From assembly GCA_037043455.1 (NCBI GenBank), contig JAWPHD010001129.1:124001-188000 (forward strand): a stretch of 64,000 nt of DNA, read 5' to 3'. Below, in pieces: positions 1 through 11,442 of the stretch (its first letter is position 1; every line of letters starts with the position of its first letter). A program made the position numbers and the translations under genes. The notes beneath the pieces are model-generated. The model did not search any database, had not been told where the DNA came from, and saw only the letters and a program-made list of their open reading frames with translations. Source of the DNA: Cyrtodaria siliqua. Its lineage: Eukaryota > Mollusca > Bivalvia > Adapedonta > Hiatellidae.

Positions 1-542
1 CGTTGGAGTCGCTAGGGTAGCCGATGAAAAGTTTAGTGGTACCTGGCCATAACCTGTTGTCTGTCCAAAACCTATTCCTGTTGGCAGGGCAAAAGAAACC
101 GACCCGGATGGTGTTGCTTGCCGTTGTTTTGCGTTTTTATTAGAAACTGTATCAACCTTAAGCGTGCTGTACGTACGTTCTCTGATTGGTTGCGAGTATT
201 CGTCCAACCTTTTAACTTCATCTGTGATAAGCTGATTATCTTTTTTCTCTAATTCGTATCGCTTTAAACCCAATTCCTTCATTTTATTTTGAGACTCAAA
301 AGATACAGGATAAACGTCCGCCCATGTTTTCATCTCTGTGACCGTTAACTCCGATGCTAGACAGATACACCTATTTTCTAATTTCGATAACCTATACTTT
401 TCAGCAATATGAAGGTGTCGAAGTAATTCCTCCGCGCTTGTATTTTCATCCATCTTGTTTATCAGAAATTCGTGGCATTTATCTTTCAATACATCGACTT
501 GGTATTCGTCGGCAAGATGGACGACTTTGTACACATTATCAT
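1..542 (-). CDS. BTB/POZ protein A, exon 2 (partial, runs off window)
   Basis: This is the continuation of the BTB exon at 3238-3574. Reading the minus strand from 542, a tttttcag acceptor precedes an exon whose first two bases complete the phase-1 codon left by exon 1. The frame then stays open for 180 codons to the window edge. The first residues (DNVYKVVHLADEYQVDVL) are the end of a BTB/POZ fold, followed by a BACK-like helical stretch (LLRHLHIAEKYRLSKLENRC). The segment nearest the edge is Gly/Phe/Thr-rich (FALPTGIGFGQTTGYGQ) and of unknown role. BTB domains mediate dimerisation and often recruit substrates to Cullin-3 ligases; that role is inferred from the family. No MATH or Kelch repeats are visible in what is present. 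The C-terminus lies outside the window. Confidence 0.85.
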
Positions 543-715
543 CTGAAAAACGAATGCATAATTTAACATGTTCAGATAATAATATTTTAAATGTATCGGT
601 AGTATTGCTGTTATACAGAAGTGCTATTTTACGATAATATTTTTAGAAATTTAGAATAAAATTAAATAATTGACACCTACACATGTTTTTCATTAATTCA
701 AAGCAAAAAGACAGA

Positions 716-716
<1 letters not shown>

Positions 717-779
<63 letters not shown>
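717..779. repeat. (AG)n microsatellite
   Basis: About 60 bp of nearly perfect GA dinucleotides with one GGG interruption. The minus-strand reading as a Ser/Leu polymer is an artefact. Confidence 0.95.
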
Positions 780-850
780 CGAATGGGGGATGCTACAACC
801 GTATATGCGAGGACATTTGATAACACTCTCACCCACCATGTAGGGACAGG

Positions 851-891
851 GTCGGGGATGTGAGGACATTTCACTTGTCCTCACATCAACG
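851..891. repeat. Short hairpin around GATGTGAGGACA
   Basis: GATGTGAGGACA is followed after a few bases by TGTCCTCACATC, so the segment can fold into a 12-bp stem. The GAGGACAT motif recurs nearby at about 809 and 950, suggesting a decayed repeat. Confidence 0.6.
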
Positions 892-1026
892 ATCGATTTT
901 TTGAATGTACAAAAGGTGTTCGGAGTTTTCCGGTAACTTTTTGTTAGTGAGGACATCGTGTCCCCGGAAAAAACGTATCGCACTCTCAACGCCGTATTTT
1001 AACCTTTACAGCATGCCTATTGGAGG

Positions 1027-1093
1027 TAGCCTGGTTCCCTTGTGGGAACAATACTTTGCACAGTAGAAGACCAGGGAACGGAACCAGGCTAGC
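1027..1093. repeat. Inverted repeat, AGCCTGGTTCC arms
   Basis: TAGCCTGGTTCC near 1028 is mirrored by GGAACCAGGCTA near 1082, with about 40 bp between the arms. It is a foldback-type repeat inside the BTB intron. Confidence 0.7.
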
Positions 1094-1574
1094 ATGAAAC
1101 AACGCATGCGCGCGTGCTAGCTTCCGTTTTCATAATGGCGGTCTACAAGTAGTAGGAAATCGATTAAAACGAGTATGTGTTCTTGATTCTGCTTACATAT
1201 AGAAGTACTAGAACTAGGGTAGACGGAAGATGACTTGTAGAATACGAGTATTGTTTATTTGTTAACTTAAAAGTCAAATCGCACACATCTGGTAGAACAA
1301 AGGTTCCTCTCAACTGCCCAAAATGAAAAAAGAAAGTAAATTTAGTTTTATATTTGATCTTGTTGGAATTTGTGCATGCTTTGCATATCATTTTAAGCTT
1401 CTTCGAACCAAGATTTTGAAAATAATAATGTTTTGCACAATTTTTATTATTATTAATATTTTGTAAAAATGTAACCGTAATTTGGGCATCATACGATGGA
1501 ATCTCAAGTCCTTTTTATTTTACGGCTTTCGAAAAAATAATTATGAAGAAGTCAACTTCAATGCCTACCTCAGT

Positions 1575-2075
1575 TTTACATAGGGAAAAAATCTCCTTGA
1601 AACTACAAGAGCCAGAGGTTTAATATTTTGCATTTACTATAAGCTTATGGTCCTTTACCAAATTGGTTTAAATGGTGACCCTTGGGTCACATGTTTTACA
1701 TAGACTTGTATATGGAAACACTTTTAAAATATCTTCTTCTATGAAACTGCAAGAGCCAGAGGTTTAATATTTTGCATTTGCTATAAGCATAATGATCCTC
1801 TACCAAGTTTGTTCAAATGGTGACCTTGGGGTCAAATTTGGCCCCGTCCCGGGCATCACAGTTTTACATAGATTTATATAGTAAAACAATTAAGAATCTT
1901 CTTCTCTGAAACTACAAGAGTCAGAGGTTTAATATTTTGCATTTACTATGAGTTTATGGTCATTTACCAAGTTTATTCAAATGGTGACCCTGGGGTTACA
2001 TTTGTCCCTGCCCCAGGGGTCACATGTTTTACATAGACTTGTATAGGGAAAAAATTAAAACATCTTCCCTGCTCT
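1575..2075 (+). repeat. Tandem repeat family R1 (~145-165 bp unit, three copies)
   Basis: The block GAAACTACAAGAGCCAGAGG...TTTAATATTTTGCATTTACTAT recurs at about 1599, 1743 and 1908. Each copy is followed by a CTTTACCAA segment, a GGTGACCCTGGGGTCA segment and GTTTTACATAGA. Copies differ by substitutions and small indels. Confidence 0.85.
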
Positions 2076-2094
2076 AGGCCGGAAAAACAGGAAA

Positions 2095-2905
2095 ATGGGC
2101 AGAAACCCTGGAGTTGCACATTGCACGTCGTCTCGATATGGTTCACATTTGTGCCAAGTTATTTCAAAATCCCTCAAGCGCTTCAAGAGGTATGAAGCGG
2201 ACACGAAATATAGTGCATATGACTTTCAACCTCTAAGTGTGACCTAGACCTTGAACGGAAGTGGCTGGAAGTTGTGCTCTGCACGTCGTCTCAATATGGT
2301 GAACATTTTTGCCAAGTTATTTCAAAATCCCTCGAGTGGTTCAAGAGATATGGAGAGGATATGAAATATTATGCATATGACATTCGACTTCTAAGGGTGA
2401 CCTTGACCTTGAATAGACGTGGCTGTAAGTTGCCCTCTGCATGTCGTCTTGATATGGTGAACATTTGTGCCAAGTTATATTAAAATCCCTCAAGCGCTTC
2501 AAGACGTAAGGAGCGGACACGAAATATAGTGCTTATGACATTCGACCTCTAAGTGTGACCTTGACCTTAAACGGAAGTGGCTGGAAGTTAAGCTATGCAA
2601 GTCGTCTTGATATGGTGAACATTTGTGCCAAGTTATTTAAAAATCCCTCAAGTGGTTCAAGAGATATGGAGAGGACACAAAATATAGTGCATATGACCTT
2701 CAACCTCTTAGTGTGTCCTTGACCTTGACCGGAAGTGGCTGGAAGTTGCGCTCTGCAAGTCGTCTTGATATGGTGAACATTTCTGCCAAGTTATTTCAAA
2801 ATCCCTTAAGAGCTTCAAGAGGTATGGAGCGGACAGGAAATATAGTGCATAAGACCTTCAAACAAAAGCAGAATGGAGTAGATCAGTGGGTAGGTTGTAT
2901 GGGTT
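2095..2905 (+). repeat. Tandem repeat family R2 (158-bp unit, five copies)
   Basis: GTCGTCTTGATATGGTGAAC recurs at about 2126, 2284, 2442, 2600 and 2759, a very regular 158-bp period. Each unit also carries CCAAGTTATTTCAAAATCCC, a GGAGAGGACACGAAATATAG-type segment and TGACCTTGACCTTGA. It ends in GACGGACGGACGT. A reverse-oriented block of the same family is at 17275-17990. Short ORFs here are artefacts of the repeat. Confidence 0.9.
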
Positions 2906-3047
2906 GACGGACGGACGTACAACCCGCGATATACGTGTGTGACTTTCGGTATATGTGGTTATTCTTTTGCGACCTTTTGTGATTTTGTGTGACTATTTGT
3001 GACGTACAAACTTGACTTCTGTGTCATTACAACTTGGAAAGGAGGGA

Positions 3048-3121
3048 GGTACGGATGTACGTACGTACGTACGGACGGACGGACAGACAGACAGACAGAC
3101 ATACGGACGGACGTACAGACG

Positions 3122-3152
<31 letters not shown>

Positions 3153-3160
3153 AGAGTGAG

Positions 3161-3212
<52 letters not shown>
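3048..3212. repeat. Compound microsatellite (ACGT)n-(GGAC)n-(AGAC)n-(TA)n-(AG)n
   Basis: Consecutive simple-repeat tracts run from about 3055: GTAC/ACGT units, GGACGGAC and CAGACAGA units, then (TA) at about 3161 and (AG) to 3210. It ends about 26 bp from the splice donor of BTB gene A. Confidence 0.95.
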
Positions 3213-3213
<1 letters not shown>

Positions 3214-3237
3214 TTTTAAGAGGATAGTAGTATTAAC

Positions 3238-3574
3238 CTGTCAAAGGTTTGAGCATATTTGGATAAATACACTCCAAAAACTCCACAAATTCGTCATACT
3301 TCTTTCCCGGTAGATCAATCAGGTCTTGAGATTTCTCTTGGAACTCGGATTCAAACATGGCACTAAACACCGGGGAAACTATTGACAACAATGCTCTGCT
3401 GACGTGAACGTTTTCGTTTTCTATTCTTAGAATAAGATCCGAATGTCGCGTCTTGTCTTGAAATACACTTGTTATGTTCTTTGTCTTTAATTCTGGTGAT
3501 ATAATATCAGGTTTGCTGTCTTCGGAGAGCTCGTCGTCACAACACTCATCTGAATGCGAATCTAAATCCGACAT
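3238..3574 (-). CDS. BTB/POZ protein A, exon 1
   Basis: The ATG at 3574 opens 112 codons plus one base, ending at a cag|gttaat donor. The N-terminus is acidic and Ser/Asp-rich (MSDLDSHSDECCDDELSEDS). The core BTB motifs follow: residues ~43-50 TRHSDLIL, then VHVSRALLSIVSPVFSAMF, then EFVEFLECIYP near the end. Order and spacing match the first two thirds of a BTB/POZ fold; exon 2 at 542 supplies the rest. The protein closely resembles that of the gene at 23509-25201 on the same strand, about 21 kb away, so the two are probably local duplicates. Expression and partners cannot be read from sequence. Confidence 0.88.
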
Positions 3575-3939
3575 TTTCTATCTGGATAAGTCCTATATTT
3601 TATAAAATAGCACAATGCACAGGAGGTAAATTTTAAATCGTTATACGTGTGTACCTCATATTGATATCGTGTGTAATATTATAACTTCTTATGCATAGCT
3701 TGTAAATGTTTCGTATACTCAATTAATCTATTTTAAAGGGCCCATTGCAATTTTAACGTGTTTATCAGGGACCAAAATTACACCTCACATTATTAATCCA
3801 GTATCATTATGAACTTGTTAACCAGCTTGGAATGCATATAATTTAATAAAGGTATTAACATGTGGGAGTTTTCAAGTTGTCTTTGTTATTTTAACTTAGG
3901 TTTAAATGTATATAAGTACAATATAGTCATCAGATACAC
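3575..3939. other. Upstream region of BTB gene A, no gene seen
   Basis: AT-rich sequence 5' of the BTB start. It could hold the promoter, but I see no clear TATA box or other core element. Confidence 0.5.
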
Positions 3940-4150
3940 ACACACTTGCGTTCGTTTAGTGCTGTGTGGTGACCGCAAAACGTCGCTCAAACTACAAATC
4001 AGTAATGTTATTACTTACGGGTCTCTTGGGATCTTCAAAACTTTGGTATCACTTAAGCCGATAAGGGTCGTGAAAGATGTTGCACCATACATATTATCGC
4101 ATGGACAGTCTCAGTAAAAGCGTACTTTTCTCGCTTGTGTGTGTTCATTG
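3940..4150 (+). repeat. Dispersed repeat D1, copy 1
   Basis: Contains GCGTTCGTTTAGTGCTGTGT, a GGTCTCTTGGGA segment, CACTTAAGCCG and GGACAGTCTCAGTAAAAGCG. The same ordered blocks occur at 26185-26415 and, inverted and shorter, near 40535-40640. Confidence 0.7.
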
Positions 4151-4899
4151 TTTCAAAGCACCCAACTATTTTAGTATTGATTTATAAAGTAATATACAAA
4201 CAAACTGTACTTTGAACTATTGAGGTAAGTGTTAATAACGAATTTTATATATGCAAGATATGTATCAATACTAACATGACGACGTGTTTAACAAAAATCA
4301 AGATGTCCGTGTGTGCCTTTAAAATCATTGTTGCTGACATTTTAGTGTAAATCAAATATTTCAAAGAACGATGACGTGTTAACATTTTCAGAAAGTTGTT
4401 GCACTTTCGTTTTAGATGGCATTATACACGTTGATACTAGAGCAAAAAATGGGAGAACTTGTCTGAACCAGCTGTAGTTTATATGTTTGCATTTTCCTCT
4501 TTATTTATTTACTTGTACTTTCGTTTCAGATGACTTTAAACCTATTGACATTCAATGTTGACTTCCTTTCGAATATATATATATTGACATTTACAGAAAT
4601 TCGAATGACAATACACTCGTTGACGTGGTAAAGCTTAAATGTCAGAACTTGTTTGACATAGGCTATAGTTACCTGGATCTGAATTGTTAGTTTATAGATG
4701 TCTTCATTTTAAAAACTTAAGTTGTCCTTTCGTTTCAAAAGGTGTTCTTACGTTCCCTACACTGTATCTAAAGGGTCAGTAGACTTGTTTGTTATCGATT
4801 TTGAACGAGGCTAAAAATATATGCGGGTTAACGGGATATTTGTTTGATCTAGAATCTAGAATCGATTGTCTGAGTTGCTCTTGTCGATCATTATGACAT
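4151..4899. other. Intergenic AT-rich region with a weak repeated motif
   Basis: No gene seen. ACTTTCGTTTCAGATG-like sequence recurs at about 4402, 4517 and 4727, probably remnants of a degenerate repeat. Confidence 0.4.
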
Positions 4900-5066
4900 T
4901 AAAGGGACACACGGCAATCTTGATTTTTTAAAAACTCACGGCGTCCCGTTAGTTTTTCTCTTAACTTGAATTTGTTCAATCATTAATATTAATAGTTGTT
5001 AGAATAATTCAAAGCAAATTGTCTTTTCATATTATTGACTTTTGATAATATTTCACCAATAGTATA
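4900..5066 (+). mobile_element. MITE-like element M1, copy 1, left half (split by the Gypsy element)
   Basis: Starts with the terminal inverted repeat TAAAGGGACACACGGCAATC. The matching right half with the opposite TIR is at 14978-15140. Together the halves give about 330 bp, close to the uninterrupted copy at 43450-43765 (316 bp). The Gypsy insertion is therefore younger than this element. Confidence 0.9.
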
Positions 5067-5725
5067 TGTAACCGAGTGTTTATAAAGTGTTTTGATGATA
5101 AGATCAATTGTTTTAACTATATTTATATGCTAAGCTGGCAAGCGCTCGTACTAACTGTTTCGTGGTGTACTATGTTGCGTACTGTGTTGTCTCTGTGTTT
5201 ATTGTGTCGATATGGTGTGAGTGAATGGTTTAGAGTGTTTATCGAGGGATGAGAAGTTCTCACTGCATGCACGGGGTTGACACCCGATAACCCCTTATTG
5301 GCGCTAAAATTACTAACTCCCGCCTTCCTATCTCTACCTACAGGGCATTCTACATCTAGCTTTCTTAGGGTAAGGTCGCGAGACCAAACTTAGCTATAGA
5401 TTGATAGTTTCTAGATAGGCTTTGCCATATTATATAAGCTCTTATCTTTGAGCGTATTTATTGATAAACGCATATTATGGAAGCGATTCTGATAAGACTG
5501 TTTTAAGTGTTTTTATAGTATACATGTATGTGAAATGTTGCATTTGCTGAATTGAGCCGTTTAGCTTATCTGATAGATTTTCACTTAGTTTTACCGTTGT
5601 TGTTCTTATATGTTTCAGGCTCAAAATATGGTTTCATTCGTATATTGCGAACCTGGACGAATGAATAAATAGTTTAAACATGGGAAGTTTTGTGTGTTAA
5701 ATCTTGCACCCGAGACCCGGTTATA
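5067..5725 (+). repeat. 5' LTR of the Gypsy element
   Basis: Begins TGTAACCG and ends CGGTTATA, so the terminal inverted repeat is imperfect (TA instead of the usual CA end). It contains an ATTATATAAGC TATA-like segment near 5430 and GAATGAATAAATAG near the end as a possible polyadenylation region. The functions are inferred from position. Confidence 0.93.
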
Positions 5726-5727
5726 AA

Positions 5728-5746
5728 TGGCGACCACGACGAGACC
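5728..5746 (+). promoter_or_regulatory. Primer-binding site of the Gypsy element
   Basis: TGGCGACCACGACGAGACC starts two bases after the LTR. TGG pairs with the CCA end of a tRNA, as expected for a minus-strand primer site. The priming tRNA is not identified; TGGCGACC resembles the sites of elements primed by tRNA-Arg. Confidence 0.75.
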
Positions 5747-8180
5747 AGGAAATCATGAGCCAGGATCCGCTCCAGCGTTACCAAACGTGAGGCCGTGGAA
5801 GTAGTGGATGCGATCGTTTTCATTTCCGGATCCATATAACAGAGAGGAACCCGGGGGACATCGTTCTGCGATGCCGAGACGTCAGGCAACTTCAACGTAG
5901 GGCCCACCAACCAGTATGGTACCATACCATACGCATACGTATACAGTGTTATTTTTTTGTGCGCACTCGCGTGAAGGCACCAAAGGGAGAAGATTTGACA
6001 TTTTCGCGGGAGTATTTACGCGCGCGGAGGAATCAACCCAGATACGAACTACTTGTGTGTTGACTAAGTGAGACATGTGTTTTTGATTGTGAACAAAGTG
6101 TAGCGTGATACGATTAGTGTTAGTTTAGATATTTTATTATAATATTGGATAATTATGGAGGACGAAAATCGTAAGTTATTTATTGTGTATATTTGTATAT
6201 GTATTAGTACTGTCAGACGTAAATTTTTGTTTATGTCATAATCGGAAGACGCGTGTACTGTAAAATTAGGATATGTCTTAGACACACGGACAGATATTTT
6301 CAGAGACATTTGATAGAATTAAATTTATTTTTGGCTAGTAAAAGCAAGTTGTATAGATTCGCATGTGTTCGTCCAATTATTAGAATTAATAGGCGATCTA
6401 ATTTATAGGCGTGTGACACAGGTTTTGCGTCGTACAGTGTCCACCAGAGTGCTGTTGTTTACGTTAGCCACTGCGTCTGCGACGATTACACGTTTCAGAT
6501 ATTTTGACCATTTTCTGTTCAAAATTCATATATGTAAGTAAACATTTTGATGGCGTACGATCGTAATAATATCGTGTAGGCAATCTAATATATTACTAGT
6601 GAAAAGTTGGGTTAAAGGCGTTACATTCTCCTGTTGACATAAATTGTTCACATATTTTCGCGAATGTGATGGTTTGTTTACACACGTGATTTTTTGAGTT
6701 AGTCCAGAAATGGAGTGAATATGTATATTTAGTGTTTTTGGTACGATTAGACTAAAACAATTTAAGTCCTCAAAGGTAAATTCAAGGGATAAATATGAAG
6801 GTGTTAGTTGTGTGTTGTGTGACTTAAGTAAAGACTAGTAAAGTGAAAGTAAGGTGTTGACACTAAGTCAGTGAGTGATTACACAGTACTGTGATAACAT
6901 TTAGTCATAAGAAATGGGTGTTATTTAGTTAAATTGGTGATAAACCATGTAAAAGGTGTATAGTCGATATCATACATATATTGTTAGATACAATTGGAGG
7001 TTTTCCGCTTGAACATATAAAAAATTGTTCATAGTGGAATTTAGGGTGTTTACTTCTTCTGTCTTATATCTAGGCCTGTTTAATAAATCCCGTCACCTTT
7101 GCACCCTTCTAGATTATAAGTACCTTTCACAACCTATCACAAGCACTTTAGCATCATCACAGAGAGATTGGGTTCCGAAAAAGGTATGTGAATCTTGTAT
7201 CAAGCTTATATGTTGTATTGTGTGTTGTATTTTGTGTATTGCAGATATTGTATGTTGCTTTATATGTGTAAATATGTGTTACTAACTGCTTGCCAGCGCT
7301 TAGATTAGTTTTACGTGCTATATAGTTTAGTTTGTGCTTAAAGTTGACATTTGAGAGTGCGATATATGTGTATCTATTTGCATAGCATTTGAATATTTAC
7401 AGGATTGACAGATAAACATTGTGATTTATATTTGTCTAGATCTGATGAGAGTTTTTGGACAGACAAACATAATTTGTTTGGATAGGTCTCATTTCAGAGT
7501 TCATATTCTTGATATTACAGGATTGGCTAGTGATTTAAGGCATTTATTGATTGAATTTCAGGATTTATTGATTATACTGGGAGTGTTTACAGGTATGGCC
7601 CAGTAGATCTGCACTTGAAGTGAGCTATAAATAGAATTGTTTTTTCCTACTGTAGCTATCAGAGTTGCATCCCTTTGACAGTGTGTAATATTATTGTTTA
7701 CATTTCAGGATATAGTCTCAGAAATTCAACATTTTAGAAATTGTTGAAAACGGACTTAGTTAAAGTTACTTAATTTGCTTTAGGCATCTTGGTTTCAGCA
7801 GTAGTTCATTTAACTAATTTGCATTTAAGCATTTTTTATTTCAGCAGCGATTACTTAGAATTAATTAATTTAATTTGAATTTAATTAGTTTGTAGATTTA
7901 TTTCAGGTTGCTGTGCAGTTGGATTTATTTTTTTGTTACAGGTTGGAAATTCACTTCAGAGTTTATAGTGATTAGTGATAAAGTGAAGTGGTCACTTATA
8001 CATATTAAACTTGTGATTTGTGAATATGATTTTTATATTATTATAGTGATTTAGTTATTACGGTGATAGTGTTCACTGTGATCTTTTGGCATAGAGATCC
8101 TATTGACTTGGTATAGTGGGACATTTTTGTATTGTATTTTGTACACTATATAGTGTTATAGATATAGTGAATTGTTGATC
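5747..8180 (+). other. Unusually long untranslated leader of the Gypsy element
   Basis: About 2.4 kb between primer site and gag with no convincing ORF. A strong donor-like AATC|GTAAGT lies at 6171 (just after a short ATG-initiated stretch) and AAG|GTATGT at 7184. Nine pyrimidine-rich CAG sites follow between 7401 and 7941. The leader may contain an intron or decayed repeats; neither is proven. Confidence 0.6.
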
Positions 8181-9395
8181 ATGGCTACCTCATCGGGAAC
8201 AGAGGGTGATCCAATTACACCGGTTAAGGGTGGAGACATTAAGATGCCATCTGAGGAAGAGATGCTCAAGTGTTAAGCGGCGAAGTATAGTTTTACGCCT
8301 AAGCCACTGCAGAGAACGTCAACTAGGAAGAGTGTGGCGGAGATGATGGGTGCGACACCTAAGACACCCAGGAATCCTCCAATACCCCCAGTCAGATCTC
8401 TAATGAGAGAGGCATCTATCTCTTCCAGCCTACAAACAGCTAGCTCTCATGCAGCGCCGTTGTACCCAGTCCCTGTGCCCAAGATACCATTGTTTTCAGG
8501 TGACGAGCCGCAACCAAAGAATGAGGTCAGCTATCCAGAGTGGTTATATGAGATCAGATGTTTAATCAAGGACCCAGAGATAGGGGAAAGCCAAGTTGTA
8601 CAGGCGATAAGAAGATCTTAACGTGGTACAGCCCGTAAGATCATTTCTCAACTTGGAGAGGAAGTTAAGGTGGACGCCTATGTTGAGAAATTGAATGCGA
8701 GCTTCAGCGAGGTTGGCAAGAAGGGCACCACCATGCAAGAGTTCTTTAACTCAAAGCAGCGCCCTGGTGAAAGCATTACAGCTTTTGGATGTCGGCTGGA
8801 ATCTGTGCTAGAAACTGCCTTCGAAGGAGGATACCTACCCAGGAACTCCAAAAATGAGTTGATGTGTGAGCGACTATGGTCCGGACTACACTCAACCACC
8901 TTGAAGACGCAGACTAGACACAAGGTCGACACCATCCAGGATTACAACACACCGCTGAAGATAATCCGAGAGGTTGACAAGGAGCTGAAGCTAGAAGAGC
9001 CAGATCCAGCCCTGCCTTCCAAGAAGCCGCAACACAACCCAGTGTTTGCTGATCAACAGAACTGGCAGCAACAACTGAACAACATAGAGTCCAAGATGGA
9101 CACCAAGTTAGCGGACCTTCGGTGCGAGTTGAATTCCAAGTTCGACATGTTGCTCCAGAAGTTAGATGTGGTTACCATTCAACCACAGCAACATTTTCAA
9201 CCCCGAGGTGCACCCAGAGTGTATGGTAGAGGCTTTGGAGGAGGCCCAGGTAGAGGCGATAATAGGAACAATCAAGGACAAGGTCCCGGTAACCAGACTT
9301 ACCCGCCTGGCCAGGGAGGTTATGATGACAAGTCCCAGAGGCGTGGTAGAGGATCATTTGGTCGAGGCCAAGGTCAACAGAATCGCCCAAACTGA
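8181..9395 (+). pseudogene. gag of the Gypsy element (two in-frame stops)
   Basis: The first ATG (8181) opens a frame that continues to 9395 and is interrupted by TAA at 8274-8276 and again at 8619-8621. All three segments share the same frame, so these are point lesions rather than separate genes. The middle part has the helical character of a retrotransposon capsid (MQEFFNSKQRPGESITAFG ... ELMCERLWSGL). The tail is Gly/Arg/Gln-rich (residues such as GRGFGGGPGRGDNRNNQG and RRGRGSFGRGQG), with no CCHC zinc knuckle. A GR-rich tail may bind nucleic acid instead; that is inference. Confidence 0.9.
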
Positions 9396-9403
9396 ACTCC
9401 GCT

Positions 9404-9830
9404 TCTGTAGCTGGTCAGCCGGAAGTGGGTGATATCAAAAACCAACCCAACCCAGATTTGTTAGAGAGGATAGTAGGCCCTGAGAACAAGGCAGGTATTT
9501 TATTTCATGGTATTAGTACTTTTTGTCTTTTAGATAGTGGCAGCATGATAACCACTGTATCTAATACATTTTATCTTTCTTTACCGGATAGGCCACCTCT
9601 TCTCAGCCTAGATAATCTAGGAATTGATGTTTTAATTGCAGATGGATCTTCTTGGAATATACTTGGATACATTGAGACTTGTATTTTAATCCCGTTTTAT
9701 CTAATTTTGAACTCAATGTACCAGTGTTAGTTGTTCCAGATACCGCATCTAATTTAGTTTGTCCTGTCATTATTGGCACAAATGTTATAGAACGGTGTAA
9801 GTCAGCTGCTGAAAGAGAAGCACCTGCAAC
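9404..9830 (+). pseudogene. Retropepsin-like protease of the Gypsy element (frame change inside)
   Basis: Relative to gag this domain lies in another frame, as is common between gag and pol. The aspartic protease motif CLLDSGS is at 9521-9541, with the catalytic Asp codon at 9533. The flap-like IADGSSWNILGYIE follows. Near 9676 the reading moves to another frame, where VPVLVVPD and CPVIIGTNVI complete the usual C-terminal half of a retropepsin. A small indel within the domain is the simplest explanation. Confidence 0.85.
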
Positions 9831-11442
9831 CGAGACACCTGCATCATGGCAGATAGTATTTGACTCTATTGCATGCCAGCCTTGTATGGTACGGGCAACC
9901 AACAAGCAAGTAGTCGAGATTGGACCGTACGAGTCCATGACACTTAATGGCATAGCAAGGGGTGTGAGTCACGAAATAGGCAGTGTTGTGACGGAGAATA
10001 TAGACTCCAGTAGTGGCTATCTAATAAGACCACATGTTGTGAAGTTGCCACAAACTGGAAATTGTGCGAATGTGCCGGTTCATTTATGTAACATGACTGC
10101 AAAGTCAATATTCATAAAACCAAGATCTAAGTTGTGCCAGATCAATGAAGTTAAGATTTTGGACAACTTAGCTTCTGAACTACCGGCAGCGACGGTGGAC
10201 AAACAACCATCAGATGACAATTACGGACTTAAGATTGACGAAGCCAATCTTACTCCAGATCAGCTACTTCGATTCCGCCAAGTATTAGGCAACTGGAAGA
10301 GTATATTTTCTACGGGAGTTACCGATATTGGTCATACTAATCTTGTAAAGCATAATATTGTACTAACTGATAACACACCATTCAAGCAACCTTACAGGAA
10401 AATACCGCCTGCAATGTATGAAGAGGTGCGGCAACATTTGAAGGAGATGCTTGAATGTGGTGCTATACGAGATTCCGACAGTCCCTATTCTTCTAACGTG
10501 GTTCTTGTCCGTAAGAAAGATGGCTCTTTACGCTTTTGCCTAAACTTTAGGATGCTGAACGCCAGAACTAGGAAAGATAGCTACATGTTACCACGTTTCG
10601 ACGATACTGTGGATGTACTAATCGGATCTCGTTACTTTTCGAAATTGGACCTTAGGTCATCATATTGGCAGGACAAGGCCAAAACTGCATTTTCAGTCGG
10701 CAACTTTGGATTTTACGAATGCAACCGTATGCCATTCGGACTATGTAACAGTGGAGCTACTTTTCAGCGTCTAATGGAAAAGTGCATGGGCGAGCTACAT
10801 CTTCGTGAATGTCTTGTATTTATTGACCATATTTTAATCTTTTCCAAGACCTTCGAAGAACATCTTCAACGGTTAGAGTCTGTATTTCAGCGTTTGCATT
10901 ATTATGGATTGAAATTAAAACCGTCGGAATGTGAACTCTTTAAAACATCAGTTTCATACCTTGGACACATAATTTCTAAAGAAGGGATTAGGACTGATCC
11001 TGCGAAGACTTCTGCTATTTCAGATTGGCTTGTCCCGATGAATATCACCGAACTAAGAACATTCCTAGGAACTTCGGGGTATTATCGTCGTTTCATAAAG
11101 GACTACGCCAGGATAGCCCAGCCTTTAAACAAGCTATTGGAGGGTCAAGCGACCAACCAAAAGGCCAAGAAAGGAAAAAAGAAGGCTAAGAAACCTGTCG
11201 AATGGACATGGGACGAAGCCCAACAGACAGTCTTCGACACTTTGAAGCAGCAGTTGACGAAACCACCAGTTTTGGCATATGCCGATTTCTCGCAGTCCTT
11301 TATTGTCCACACTGATGCTAGTGGTGTTGGACTCGGAGCCATTTTGCTGCAGAATCAAGGTGGAGCTGAACGGGTCATTGCCTATGCTAGCCGAGGACTT
11401 CGTGCCAGCGAGCGCAATTACCCAGCGCACAAGTTGCGCTGA
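9831..11442 (+). pseudogene. Reverse transcriptase and first part of RNase H, Gypsy element
   Basis: Open frame ending at a TGA at 11440-11442. RT signatures: RKKDGSLRFCLNFRMLN, motif A KLDLRSSYW (Asp codon at 10648), NRMPFGLCNSGATFQRLM, and motif C. Motif C reads FIDH rather than the usual F/Y-x-DD, so the second catalytic aspartate is replaced by His (codon 10828-10830). Between SSYWQ and DKAKTAF about half a dozen residues are missing compared with the family, leaving the frame intact. The RT connection domain (FLGTSGYYRRFIKDYA) and the start of RNase H (FIVHTDASGVGLGAIL, Asp codon at 11314) follow. This copy should not encode an active RT. Confidence 0.92.

Larger units (their letters stand above)
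543..3237 (-). other. Intron of BTB gene A
   Basis: Phase-1 intron of about 2.7 kb bounded by cag|gttaat (donor, minus strand, at 3237) and tttttcag| (acceptor, at 543). It is almost entirely repeats: an (AG)n tract, two hairpins, two ~150-160-bp tandem families and a long compound microsatellite, each listed separately. I see no further exon. Confidence 0.75.

Noticed and set aside
693..989. 98-codon ORF on the minus strand
   Set aside because: Most of it is translated (AG)n microsatellite and a hairpin; no domain.
3012..3227. 71-codon ORF rich in Arg/Thr/Asp
   Set aside because: Translation of simple repeats.
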